In this document: piece after piece, positions 27,218 through 35,422 of the stretch
How positions within the stretch are numbered: the first letter of the stretch is position 1
Layout of the letters: every line of letters begins with the position of its first letter
From: Mycolicibacterium frederiksbergense
GTDB taxonomy: Bacteria; Actinomycetota; Actinomycetes; Mycobacteriales; Mycobacteriaceae
Reading direction: 5' to 3'
Assembly: GCF_012223425.1 (NCBI RefSeq)
Contig: NZ_CP038799.1
Span: 4,634,249 to 4,698,248 of the forward strand
DNA length: 64,000 nucleotides
Notes under the pieces: generated by a model
Database searches by the model: none
Told to the model about the DNA's origin: nothing
What the model saw: the letters and a program-made list of their open reading frames with translations, nothing else
Translations under genes and position numbers: made by a program

Positions 27218-28550
27218 CAGATTCTCGACTCCTGTGTCTCCAACAAAGCGGACTCCGCGGGATCGAACGGACAGCCACCCAGTGTGATGTGGGCCCGGTA
27301 TTCATCGCCGAAATGCAACAGCGATGACACGATGGGGCTGGCCGCACCATCGCCCAAGGCGCAGAAAGACTTTCCGTTGATGCTGTCCGCGATTCGGCGA
27401 GCGCACCCAGGTCCTGCGAGGTCGCGGACCCGAGTTCCAGACGCTCGTAGATCTGGGTTAGCCAGTACGTCCCTTCCCGGCATGGTGTGCACTTCCCGCA
27501 CGACTCGTGCGCGTAGAACTGGGTCCAGCGCCGGACCGCACGCACCACACATGTGGTGTTGTCGAAGATCTGCAGGGCCTTGGTGCCCAACATCGAACCG
27601 GCCGCCGTGACGCCCTCGTAGTCCAGGGGCACGTCGAGGTGTTCGGCGGTCAGCAAGGGGGTGGATGATCCACCTGGTGTCCAGAATTTCAGTGCGCGCC
27701 CGGCGCGCACTCCGCCGGCGTAACCGAGGAGTTCACGCAGTGTGATGCCCAGCGGCGCCTCGTACTGACCGGGGGAGGTGACGTGTCCGGACAACGAGTA
27801 CAGGGTGAAACCGGGGGATTTCTCGGTCCCCATGGTGCGGAACCACTCATCCCCGTTGGCCAGTATCGACGGCACCGAGGCGAGCGATTCGACATTGTTG
27901 ACCACCGTCGGGCACCCGTACAGTCCGGCTTCGGCTGGGAACGGCGGCCGGAGCCGAGGTTGTCCGCGCCGCCCTTCCAGGGAGTCCAGTAAGGCGGTCT
28001 CTTCGCCGCAGATGTAGGCGCCGGCACCGGCGTGTACCACCATGTCTAGGTCGAAGCCCGACCCATGAATATTCGTGCCGAGATGGCCGCCCTGGTACGC
28101 CTCGGCCACGGCTTGTCGCAGGCGGCGCACCACGGGTACCACCTCGCCACGCACATAGATGAACGCATGGTGGGCGCGAATCGCGTACGCGGCGATGATC
28201 GTGCCTTCGATCAGCAGGTGCGGGGCGGCCAGCATCAGCGGGACGTCCTTGCACGTACCGGGTTCGGATTCGTCGGCATTGACCACCAGGTAATGCGGCG
28301 GCGGGGTTGGGTCCGACGAATCCTGTTTGATGAAGGACCATTTCACCCCGGTGGGAAATCCGGCCCCGCCCCGGCCCCGAAGGCCGGAACGTTTGACCGT
28401 GTCGATGACCTCGTCGGGGTCCATGCGCAATGCTCGTAGCAGCGCCGCATAACCGTCGTGCTCGCGATAGGAGGCCAGGGTCCAGGATTCGGGGTCCGCC
28501 CAGTGCCGGCTCAGGACCGGAGTCAGTGCTGTTGCGTCACCGGGCGTCAC
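27217..28550 (-). pseudogene. nuoF: NuoF, flavin/NADH-binding subunit of complex I, interrupted by a -1 frameshift
   Basis: From a GTG overlapping the nuoE stop, the frame encodes a normal NuoF: RGRGGAGFPTGVKWSF (NADH/FMN), NADESEPGTCKD, AGAGAYICGEETALLDSLEG, and the cluster motif SCGKCTPCREG. Near position 27393, after ...QDLGALAE, the frame shifts. The next frame continues IADSINGKSFCALGDGAASP and ends normally at 27217 (GGCPFDPAESALL). One base is missing relative to family sequences. Without correction the ribosome reads about 110 unrelated residues to 27066, and the fourth N3-cluster cysteine (in SFCALGDG) is lost. This could be a sequencing or assembly error, a true mutation, or programmed frameshifting; the rest of the operon looks intact. 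Confidence 0.88.
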
Positions 28551-29191
28551 AGTTCGGCGTCCGTAATGGGCTGCGCGACCCCGGCCAGGATGCGTCCGGT
28601 CTGCCGGAACGTGCACAGTGGGGCGCCGCGCGTCGGCGTGACACCATGACCGGCACGCAGCGCATCCACCAGGTCCCTGGCCGAACGTGGTGACTGGTTG
28701 TCGAAGAACTCCCAGTTCACCATGACCACCGGGGCGTAATCGCATGCGGCGTTGCACTCGACATGCTCGAGCGTGATGCGGGTGTCCTCGGTGGTTTGGC
28801 CCGCCTGCACGCCGAGATGCTGCTGTAGCGACTCCAGGATCGCATCACCGCCCATCACCGCGCACAGTGTGTTGGTGCACACGCCGACCAGATAGTCACC
28901 GGTGGGCGAGCGGCGGTACATCGAGTAGAACGACGCCACGGCGCTGACATCGGAGCGTGTCAGGCCGAGTCGGTCGGCGCAGAACCGGACTCCGGCGGGC
29001 GTGATGCACGAGTCCACCGACTGCACCAGATGCAGCAGCGGTAGCAGCGCCGAGCGCATGTGCGGGTATCTGGCGATGATCGTCTCGGCATCCGCTTGCA
29101 ACCCGGCGAGCACAGGCTCGGGGTAGGACGTGCGTCCGCTGAAACGGTGGCTCTCATCGGCTGCGAGACCTAGTTGCAAGAACGTTTTCAT
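28547..29191 (-). CDS. nuoE: NADH-quinone oxidoreductase subunit E (24 kDa type, 2Fe-2S)
   Basis: A 214-residue subunit with a thioredoxin-like 2Fe-2S domain. The four cysteines are in GVCTNTLCAVMGG and VECNAACDYAP. It forms the NADH-input module with NuoF. The ATG overlaps the nuoD stop by four bases and its own stop overlaps the nuoF GTG. Confidence 0.96.
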   Translation of the reverse strand: MKTFLQLGLAADESHRFSGRTSYPEPVLAGLQADAETIIARYPHMRSALLPLLHLVQSVDSCITPAGVRFCADRLGLTRSDVSAVASFYSMYRRSPTGDYLVGVCTNTLCAVMGGDAILESLQQHLGVQAGQTTEDTRITLEHVECNAACDYAPVVMVNWEFFDNQSPRSARDLVDALRAGHGVTPTRGAPLCTFRQTGRILAGVAQPITDAEL

Positions 29192-30495
29192 CGGTCGACT
29201 CCCCCCATCACAGGATCGATACTGGCCAGCGCGGCGATCACGTCGGCGATCATGCCGCCCTCGCACATCGCTGCCACCGCTTGCAGATTCGTGAACGACG
29301 GGTCGCGGTAGTGCACCCGGTAGGGCCTTGTCCCACCGTCACTGACCAGATGGGCTCCGAGCTCGCCGCGGGGCGATTCGACGGCCGTGTAGACCTGGCC
29401 CGCAGGCACCCGGAAGCCCTCGGTCACCAGTTTGAAGTGATGGATCAGCCCTTCCATGGAGTCACCCATGATCTGGGTGACATGCGCCTCAGAGGTCCCC
29501 AGACCGTCCGGACCCAACTCGAGGTCGGCGGGCCAGCCGAGCTTCTTGTCGTCGATCATCACCGGACCCGGCCGCAACCGGTCGAGACACTGCTCGACGA
29601 GCCTGAGCGACTGATACATCTCGCCGACCCGAATGAGGTAGCGGCCGTATGAATCGCATCGATCATCGGTGACGACGTCGAAATCGAATGTCTCATAGCT
29701 GCAGTAGGGCTGGGCTTTTCGGAGATCGAGGGCGAGACCGGTGGAGCGCAGGATCGGTCCGGTCACTCCCAGCGCCAGGCAGCCGTTGAGGTCCAGGTAG
29801 CCGATCCCTTGTGTGCGGGCCTTCCAGATTCGGTTGGCGGTGAGCAGGTCCTCCAGGTCGCGTAGTCCTTTGGGCAGACTCGTCAGCAATTCCCGGACCT
29901 GTCCTAGGGCTCCGTCCGGAAGATCCATCGCTACTCCGCCCGGGCGGATGTAACCGTGATTCATCCGCAGCCCAGTGATGGTCTCGAAGACAGCCAGGAT
30001 CTGCTCCCGCTCCCGGAATCCGTAGAACATCGGGCCCATGGCACCGAGCTCCATCCCGCCGGTGGCGATCGCCACCAGGTGTGAGGAGATGCGATTGAGC
30101 TCCATCAACATCACGCGTATCACCGTCGCACGTTCGGGAATGTCATCGGTGATGTCGAGTAGGTTTTCGACCCCGAGGCAGTAGACGGTCTCGTTGAAAA
30201 ACGGTGACAGATAATCCATCCTGGTCACGAACGTGACTCCCTGGGTCCACGTGCGGTACTCGAGGCTCTTCTCGATCCCGGTGTGCAGGTAGCCGATACC
30301 GCAGCGTGCCTGAGTGACGATCTCGCCGTCGAGTTCCAGGATGAGGCGCAGCACGCCGTGCGTGGAGGGATGTTGTGGACCCATGTTGACGACAAGCCGC
30401 TCGCCGGCCTGAGCGTTGTGCGCGTTGGCGAGTACCTCGTCCCAGTCCTGTCCACCGACATCGACGACAGCGGGATTGCGCATGTGTGAGCCCAT
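29188..30495 (-). CDS. nuoD: NADH-quinone oxidoreductase subunit D (49 kDa type)
   Basis: A 435-residue quinone-site subunit, evolutionarily related to hydrogenase large subunits. Features are NMGPQHPSTHGVLRL, GYLHTGIEKSLEYR, and a C-terminal ESPRGELGAHLVSDG segment. The ATG overlaps the nuoC stop by one base; an ATG four codons later is also possible. Confidence 0.97.
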   Translation of the reverse strand: MGSHMRNPAVVDVGGQDWDEVLANAHNAQAGERLVVNMGPQHPSTHGVLRLILELDGEIVTQARCGIGYLHTGIEKSLEYRTWTQGVTFVTRMDYLSPFFNETVYCLGVENLLDITDDIPERATVIRVMLMELNRISSHLVAIATGGMELGAMGPMFYGFREREQILAVFETITGLRMNHGYIRPGGVAMDLPDGALGQVRELLTSLPKGLRDLEDLLTANRIWKARTQGIGYLDLNGCLALGVTGPILRSTGLALDLRKAQPYCSYETFDFDVVTDDRCDSYGRYLIRVGEMYQSLRLVEQCLDRLRPGPVMIDDKKLGWPADLELGPDGLGTSEAHVTQIMGDSMEGLIHHFKLVTEGFRVPAGQVYTAVESPRGELGAHLVSDGGTRPYRVHYRDPSFTNLQAVAAMCEGGMIADVIAALASIDPVMGGVDR

Positions 30496-31148
30496 CAGTG
30501 ATACGCCCGGCGCTGGTCGGGGGGCGGCACCTGAGCACCGTGGTACTGCACCGGAATGCCACCGAGCTGGTGGTCCTTGCGCTGCGGATGGCCGACCCAG
30601 TCGTCGGGCATCTCGATACGACTCAGGGCTGGGTGTCCGTCGAAGATGATCCCGAAGAAGTCGTAGGTCTCGCGTTCATGCCAGTCACAGGTGGGATAGA
30701 CCGCATAGAGTGACGGGATGTGTGGATCCTCCTCAGGGGCAGTGACTTCGAGGTTGATCCGACGATTGTGGGCGATCGACATCAACGGGTACAGCGCATG
30801 TAGCTGTGCGCCGGCCTGGGTCGGGTAGTGCACGCCGCTGACTCCGGCACAGAGATCGAAACGCAGTTTCGGATGGTCGCGCAGGATCTCGGCGATCGCA
30901 CGGATATGCCGGCGGGCCACCGTGACGGTGAGTTGGCCACGGTGCATCGTCACGTGTTCAACGGCGGTATCGAACGTCCCGGAGCCGACGGCACCGGCAA
31001 GGGTGTCGATCAACTCGTCGTAGTATCCGCCGTAGGGTCTCGGGGTGCCGGCCGGCTGCGCCGAGGCTCTGACAAGGCGCCCATACCCCGAGGTATCGCC
31101 GGATCCGATCGCACCGAACATGCCGGCCGATGTGCGGTTGGGCGTCAC
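30495..31148 (-). CDS. nuoC: NADH-quinone oxidoreductase subunit C (30 kDa type)
   Basis: A 217-residue subunit with the 30 kDa signature ERETYDFFGIIFDGHPALSRIEMPDDW. The N-terminal 50 residues are variable. The GTG start overlaps the nuoB stop (GTGA). It packs against NuoD in the quinone module. Confidence 0.96.
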   Translation of the reverse strand: MTPNRTSAGMFGAIGSGDTSGYGRLVRASAQPAGTPRPYGGYYDELIDTLAGAVGSGTFDTAVEHVTMHRGQLTVTVARRHIRAIAEILRDHPKLRFDLCAGVSGVHYPTQAGAQLHALYPLMSIAHNRRINLEVTAPEEDPHIPSLYAVYPTCDWHERETYDFFGIIFDGHPALSRIEMPDDWVGHPQRKDHQLGGIPVQYHGAQVPPPDQRRAYH

Positions 31149-31699
31149 TGCGGTGGACCTTCGTGGCTACCTGGCCCCATGGCCGCAAGGGCTGCCGACT
31201 CTGCGGCGCGCACCGCTTCTTGCCGGTTCACTCCAAGCGGCATCTGCTGGATCTGGTCGTGCAGTTTGAGGATCGCATGCAGCAGCATTTCCGGCCGGGG
31301 CGGACATCCCGGCAAGTAGATATCGACGGGCACAACATGATCGACACCCTGAACGATGGCGTAATTGTTGAACATTCCGCCCGAGCTTGCGCACACACCC
31401 ATGGCCAGCACCCACTTCGGCTCAACCATCTGGTCATAGACCTGTCGCAGCACGGGGGCCATCTTCTGGCTGACCCGCCCGGCAACGATCATCAGGTCTG
31501 CCTGTCGCGGGGTGGCAGAGAAGCGCTCCATTCCGAATCGCGCGATATCCACGCGTGGCGAAGCGGTCGCCATCATTTCGATGGCGCAGCACGCGAGGCC
31601 GAAAGTGGCGGGCCAGAGTGACCCTTTGCGCACGTATCCGGCAAGTGTCTCAACCGTCGAGAGGAGAATTCCGGCGGGTAACTGCTCTTCTAGTCCCAA
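31145..31699 (-). CDS. nuoB: NADH-quinone oxidoreductase subunit B (cluster N2)
   Basis: A 184-residue subunit with LACCAIEMM, MGVCASSGGMF and LPGCPPRPE providing the four cysteines of the N2 4Fe-4S cluster next to quinone. The likely start is TTG at 31699 (MGLEEQLPAGIL, matching the usual mycobacterial N-terminus), overlapping the nuoA stop by 10 bases. Confidence 0.96.
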   Translation of the reverse strand: MGLEEQLPAGILLSTVETLAGYVRKGSLWPATFGLACCAIEMMATASPRVDIARFGMERFSATPRQADLMIVAGRVSQKMAPVLRQVYDQMVEPKWVLAMGVCASSGGMFNNYAIVQGVDHVVPVDIYLPGCPPRPEMLLHAILKLHDQIQQMPLGVNRQEAVRAAESAALAAMGPGSHEGPPQ

Positions 31700-32049
31700 T
31701 TCAGACCTCCCCGCCGCCAGACATATGCGTAGGCCACAAACACTGTGAACGTGAACAGTGCCATTTCAGCCAGGGCGAAGAGGCCGAGGCTGTGGAACGA
31801 GACGGCCCAGGGGTAGACAAAGATGATTTCGATATCGAACACGATGAACAGCATCGCCGTCAGGTAGTACCTCATCGGGAAGCGCGAAGGCGCAGCTCCC
31901 GGCTCCACGGGTTCGATACCGCATTCGTAGGCAGCGCTTTTCGCGCGGTTGTAGTGGGACGGGCCGAGAACCAGGGACATGGCGACAGATCCGATTGCGA
32001 ACGCAGCGCCTATCGCCGCAAGCACGGCGACCGGTGTGTAGAGATTCAC
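31690..32049 (-). CDS. nuoA: NADH-quinone oxidoreductase subunit A
   Basis: A 119-residue membrane subunit with three hydrophobic segments and the conserved YECGIEPV loop plus FDIEIIFVYPWA. First gene of the nuo operon, starting with GTG. The AAGG ribosome signal is modest. Confidence 0.96.
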   Translation of the reverse strand: MNLYTPVAVLAAIGAAFAIGSVAMSLVLGPSHYNRAKSAAYECGIEPVEPGAAPSRFPMRYYLTAMLFIVFDIEIIFVYPWAVSFHSLGLFALAEMALFTFTVFVAYAYVWRRGGLNWD

Positions 32050-32173
32050 AGTCTACCTTTCTCCTCGTTCTGACAAGAACCACGATGCCTAGGTCGCCAT
32101 GCGTACGGTTACCCCAATGTGGGGGAAGGGGACGGGGATTCACGTGCGGCGGATCAATCGTTAGCATGCGGAC
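32050..32173. promoter_or_regulatory. Divergent control region between nuoA and the receiver-like gene
   Basis: A perfect inverted repeat CCCCA-ATG-TGGGG lies at 32112-32124. On the nuoA strand a TAGGCA -10-like element follows 20 bases after the repeat, placing the box over the -35 region, as for activator-dependent promoters. It resembles the C-rich/G-rich box before cbbE. Binding by the nearby response regulator is inference. Confidence 0.55.
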
Positions 32174-32596
32174 ATGAACCAGTCTTTGGCCCGACGGGAT
32201 ATCTATACCCCGCTACAGATCCTTGTTTTCAGCAACAACACCGAAACTCGCCGGCAGATCGAGCTGGCGCTCGGCCGATTCTCGGATTCACGTCTCGGCA
32301 CGCCCATGTTGCGCACATATGCGACTCAGCCCGCTCTCATGGATGAGATCGCCAACGGCACAGTAGATTTGATCATCGTGGACGCTGAAACGTCGCCGTT
32401 CGGCGGTATGGGGGTTTCCAAGCAACTCAAAGACGAGTTACTGCAACGCTTGCCGGTGGTGCTGGTCATCAGCCGGGCGGCGGATCGTTGGCTGGCCAGC
32501 TGGTCACAAGCCGATGCTGTCGTGATGTCGCCCATCGATCCCGTCGCACTGCGGAAAGCGGTGGGCTCGTTGCTGCAAGAGAATCTCAGGAATTAA
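32174..32596 (+). CDS. Receiver-like protein beside nuoA (Rv3143-type), degenerate phospho-site
   Basis: A 140-residue stand-alone CheY-like domain. M. tuberculosis has a similar response-regulator-like gene, Rv3143, beside its nuo operon. The strand carrying the phosphorylatable aspartate is recognisable (VDLIIVDAETSPFGG), but the N-terminal acidic pair is missing (ILVFSNNTETR) and the usual Lys of K-P is Ser (VVMSPIDP). It is probably a phosphorylation-independent pseudo-receiver. It is divergent from nuoA, and its stop overlaps that of the convergent UsfY-like gene. Confidence 0.8.
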   Translation: MNQSLARRDIYTPLQILVFSNNTETRRQIELALGRFSDSRLGTPMLRTYATQPALMDEIANGTVDLIIVDAETSPFGGMGVSKQLKDELLQRLPVVLVISRAADRWLASWSQADAVVMSPIDPVALRKAVGSLLQENLRN

Positions 32597-32907
32597 GCTG
32601 TCGGCCGGCGAAGTTGGCGGACATTGTGCGGATGTTCGGATTCCCAGCGGCTTTCGATTCGAAGCACACGACGGTGCTCGATCACAAGCCACGCAGCACC
32701 TCCGGTGATCGCGAGAACGCCCACGGCGCCTGCGGTTGGAATCCACTCGTGGCGCTGATAGGCCGCGGCCACCACGCCCCCGACGAGTGACATCGTTCCG
32801 AAGACGATGGACAGGTACCCCGGCCAGCTGTAGACGTCGATGAAATGTTCACCGGTGTGCGGGAGAGTGGTGCGGAAATGGTCGGTGGGATCCTTGTAGT
32901 TCGCCAT
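32593..32907 (-). CDS. UsfY-like small membrane protein
   Basis: A 104-residue protein beginning MANYKDPTDHFRTTLPHTGEHF, matching the N-terminal pattern of mycobacterial UsfY, a small protein in the sigF locus. Two hydrophobic segments follow (YLSIVFGTMSLVGGVVAAA and AVGVLAITGGAAWLVI), with a charged C-terminus. The ATG at 32907 has an excellent GGAGG five bases upstream, so longer upstream starts are rejected. UsfY has no established function. Here it follows cbbR on the same strand, separated by a palindromic element. Confidence 0.78.
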   Translation of the reverse strand: MANYKDPTDHFRTTLPHTGEHFIDVYSWPGYLSIVFGTMSLVGGVVAAAYQRHEWIPTAGAVGVLAITGGAAWLVIEHRRVLRIESRWESEHPHNVRQLRRPTA

Positions 32908-32964
32908 GGCAGCCTCCATTGTTGGGTACATACCAGAGCTAACTCGGTCAGCGCTGCCGACCAT

Positions 32965-32990
32965 CCCCCTTCTAGGTGGACTGAAGGGGG
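32965..32990. promoter_or_regulatory. CCCCCTTC/GAAGGGGG inverted repeat between cbbR and the UsfY-like gene
   Basis: Eight-base perfect arms (32965-32972 and 32983-32990) flank a 10-base spacer that contains the cbbR stop codon. It could terminate cbbR transcription as an RNA hairpin. As DNA it resembles the C-rich/G-rich boxes before nuoA and cbbE, and it lies 22 bases before a TTAGCT element on the UsfY-gene strand. Confidence 0.55.
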
Positions 32991-33871
32991 TTACCCGCCG
33001 GTCGCCAGCCGAGATCTCGCCGGCCTAGCAGGTGCGCGATCAGCAATTCGGTGGACCCGGTGGAGGATGACTGCGTGACGACGTGCCATGGCCGGTCCAA
33101 TGCCTCGACGTGCAGTGGCAGCTCCGACAGTGTGCCTGCCTGCAATTCGCGATGCACCGCCTGGCGTGAGACCAGCGTGACACCGAGGCCCGCCACCGCC
33201 GCCGCGACAACGGCCCCATGCGATCCCAGGACCATCTGCGGCGGCGAGATACCCAGTTCTTCGAGCAGCGTCATGGTGGTAGCCCTTGTGCCTGAACCGG
33301 ATTCCCGTAGCAGCCAGGTGGCTTCCGCCGGCTCGAACCCACGGTGCGTGTCGGCGGATCCGACCAGCACCAGCGTATTGGGGCTGACCGCGCGCAGTTG
33401 GATCTGACGGAGGTCGGATGGCGGTCGACCTGCGACCACGACATCGGCTTCGTGCCGAGCGAGCATCGGCCAGATTGCGGTGCGGGAAGCCACCTCCAGC
33501 TTGCAGTCGACGCCCGGATACTGGGATCTGAACGAGGCCAGCAGCGCGGGGATCAAGAGTTCGCCCGCCGTGGTGACGGCGGCGAGCCGGATCGAGCCGT
33601 GCTCGGGGTCGGCCTCCCCGTGTGCTGCCAGAATGGCCTCGGCGTGGAGTCCGAGAATGGTGCGCGCGTAGTCGACATAGCGCTTTCCGGCGGGGGTCAG
33701 ACGCACCCCTCGACCGTGTCTGTCCACCAGCGGTACACCCACTTCGGCGCTGAGACTGCCGATCGCGGACGAAATCGCCGACTCCGTCACCACGAGTGAT
33801 TCGGCCGCTCCCCGCACCGAACCGCTGTTGGCGAGTTCCACCAACGCGCGTAACCGGGCATTGGTGGTCAC
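32972..33871 (-). CDS. cbbR: LysR-type regulator, probable CbbR
   Basis: A 299-residue LysR regulator. The N-terminal winged helix (LRALVELANSGSVRGAAESLVVTESAISSAIGSL) is followed by a periplasmic-binding-like effector domain (about residues 90-290). CbbR proteins activate RuBisCO operons in response to Calvin-cycle metabolites. The GTG start overlaps the cbbX stop (GTGA), so cbbX and cbbR form one transcript. Candidate targets are the TTGA-N17-TCAA repeats upstream of cbbL and cbbX. Confidence 0.85.
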   Translation of the reverse strand: MTTNARLRALVELANSGSVRGAAESLVVTESAISSAIGSLSAEVGVPLVDRHGRGVRLTPAGKRYVDYARTILGLHAEAILAAHGEADPEHGSIRLAAVTTAGELLIPALLASFRSQYPGVDCKLEVASRTAIWPMLARHEADVVVAGRPPSDLRQIQLRAVSPNTLVLVGSADTHRGFEPAEATWLLRESGSGTRATTMTLLEELGISPPQMVLGSHGAVVAAAVAGLGVTLVSRQAVHRELQAGTLSELPLHVEALDRPWHVVTQSSSTGSTELLIAHLLGRRDLGWRPAGNPLQST

Positions 33872-34872
33872 GAGTTGTCCGCCGTGATGTCTGTCTGCTC
33901 GAACACGCGGCTTGCGAGGAGGTCTGGAGCTTCGATCGTGGTGAGAGCCGCCAGGTCCACCTGTTGGTCGGCGCCGTTCATCAGGCGCCTTGCGTGGCGT
34001 AGCCGCGCTCGCTCCATGGCGTTGCGGACACTGCGGGCATTGGCGAACCAGGGTTGGTCGATCCTTCGGATCAGATACTGCTGTAACGCTTCTCGTCCGC
34101 CGGCTGACAGCTTGTAGCCGAGCTGCTCGGTCATCTGTCCGGCAATCTGTTCCAGTTCCGCGACCGTGTAATCGGGGAAGGAGACATGGTGAGCGACCCT
34201 GCTCTGCATCCCGGGATTCGCCGAGAAGAACTGGTCCATCTTGTCGGCGTAGCCGGCCAGAATGACCACCAGGTCGTCACGGTTGTTCTCCATCACCTGG
34301 AGCAGGATCTCTATGGCTTCGGACCCGTAGTCGCGCTCGTTCTCCACCTTGTACAGGTAGTACGCCTCGTCGATGAACAGCACGCCGCCCATCGCGCGTT
34401 TGATGATCTCTTTGGTCTTCGGAGCGGTATGGCCGATGTACTCGCCGACCAAGTCGTCCCGCGTGACGCTCACCAGCTGTCCGCGCCTGAGGTAGCCGAG
34501 CTTGTGCAGCATATCGGCCATTCTCAGGGCGACGGTTGTCTTGCCGGTGCCCGGATTACCGGTGAAACACATGTGCAGGCTGGGCTGCGGAGCGCTGACA
34601 CCGAACTGACTGCGCATCCGGTCGACCAGAAGCAGCGCGGCGATCTCAGCGATACGGGTCTTCACCGGAGCGAGGCCGACGAGTTCGGTGTCGAGTCGGT
34701 CGAGCACCGCGTCGACGCCGGTATCACGGCGCGCAGCGGCGAGATCGACGACGGCGTCAACGGGTAACAGCTCGACGTGCGGCTCCGGTTCGGCGGCAAG
34801 TTGCGGGCCCGACCGCTGGCTTGCGCTCAACCCGAACGAGTGTCCCATGGCCTGGATGCTGCCACGGGTCAC
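33868..34872 (-). CDS. cbbX: CbbX, red-type RuBisCO activase (AAA+)
   Basis: A 334-residue AAA+ ATPase that remodels inhibited red-type RuBisCO by pulling the large-subunit C-terminus. Walker A is GNPGTGKTT, Walker B VLFIDEAYYL, and the pore loop EYIGHTAPKTKE matches the CbbX type. The N-terminal 40 residues are variable. The start may be GTG at 34872, about seven bases after a TAGACA -10-like element, which would make the mRNA leaderless; ATG at 34848 is the alternative. It is found with a red-type cbbL in the same region. Confidence 0.94.
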   Translation of the reverse strand: MTRGSIQAMGHSFGLSASQRSGPQLAAEPEPHVELLPVDAVVDLAAARRDTGVDAVLDRLDTELVGLAPVKTRIAEIAALLLVDRMRSQFGVSAPQPSLHMCFTGNPGTGKTTVALRMADMLHKLGYLRRGQLVSVTRDDLVGEYIGHTAPKTKEIIKRAMGGVLFIDEAYYLYKVENERDYGSEAIEILLQVMENNRDDLVVILAGYADKMDQFFSANPGMQSRVAHHVSFPDYTVAELEQIAGQMTEQLGYKLSAGGREALQQYLIRRIDQPWFANARSVRNAMERARLRHARRLMNGADQQVDLAALTTIEAPDLLASRVFEQTDITADNS

Positions 34873-35026
34873 TGAACATGTCTATTGAGAATCACGATAG
34901 GAATATCAATCGTTAGGTTGATTATCTCCCCGTGGAATCCACCACCTGGGTGAGGCGAGCCACCCTTCACCGGTTCTATCGTCGGTGAATCGGACGCACG
35001 GACCAGGTGCATGGGAGGGCGCGCCA
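34873..35026. promoter_or_regulatory. Bidirectional promoter module between cbbX and blaI-like gene
   Basis: The near copy of the cbbL/aldolase module. On the cbbX strand TTGATA lies 19 bases before TAGACATGTTCA, with TTGA-N17-TCAA. On the other strand a C-rich box (about 34923-34956) precedes TATCGT at 34977-34982. The -10-like element sits at the same offset (97th base from TCTATTGAG) as TAGCGT in the cbbL copy. GGGAGGG is the ribosome site of the blaI-like gene. Confidence 0.72.
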
Positions 35027-35422
35027 ATGCCCACTGCTGGACTGTTAGGCAAACTCGAACGCCGGGTGATGGATGAGCTCTGGAGCGCAACGGAACCGCT
35101 GACGGTCCGACAAGTGCACAGTATGTTGGTCACGGACCGCGCCGTGGCTTACAACACCGTGCTGACGGTGCTGCGGAGGCTGGCCGAAAAAGGTGTCGCC
35201 CTACGGCACAGGGAATCCCGAGCAGACCGGTACGCCCCCGTCACCGCCCTCGAGCAGATGGTGGTGGCGCTGATGATCGACGCATTGGGTCAGGCGACCG
35301 CATCGGGCGACCGCTACTCCGCCTTGGCCCACTTCGTGGAACGTGTCAGCACCGATGAAGCGATGCTGCTGCGGAAAGTGCTCTCCGACATCGACGTCAG
35401 TCGACAAGAACGCCCAGGCTAG
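35027..35422 (+). CDS. BlaI/MecI-family transcriptional repressor
   Basis: A 131-residue winged-helix repressor: LGKLERRVMDELWSATEPLTVRQVHSML, then YNTVLTVLRRLAEKGVALRHRESRADRYAPV, matching BlaI. The C-terminal half is helical for dimerisation. GGAGGG lies 7 bases before the ATG at 35027; an earlier ATG has no such site. No BlaR1-type sensor protease is adjacent, so its signal is unknown. It shares a promoter module with cbbX, so it may feed back on carbon fixation. Its end overlaps the convergent kinase gene by 26 bases. Confidence 0.85.
   Translation: MPTAGLLGKLERRVMDELWSATEPLTVRQVHSMLVTDRAVAYNTVLTVLRRLAEKGVALRHRESRADRYAPVTALEQMVVALMIDALGQATASGDRYSALAHFVERVSTDEAMLLRKVLSDIDVSRQERPG

Noticed and set aside
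27066..27392. C-terminal tail of nuoF in its original frame, overlapping nuoG
   Set aside because: The residues after QDLGALAE have no NuoF character and run into nuoG. This is out-of-frame reading after the frameshift, not a fusion.
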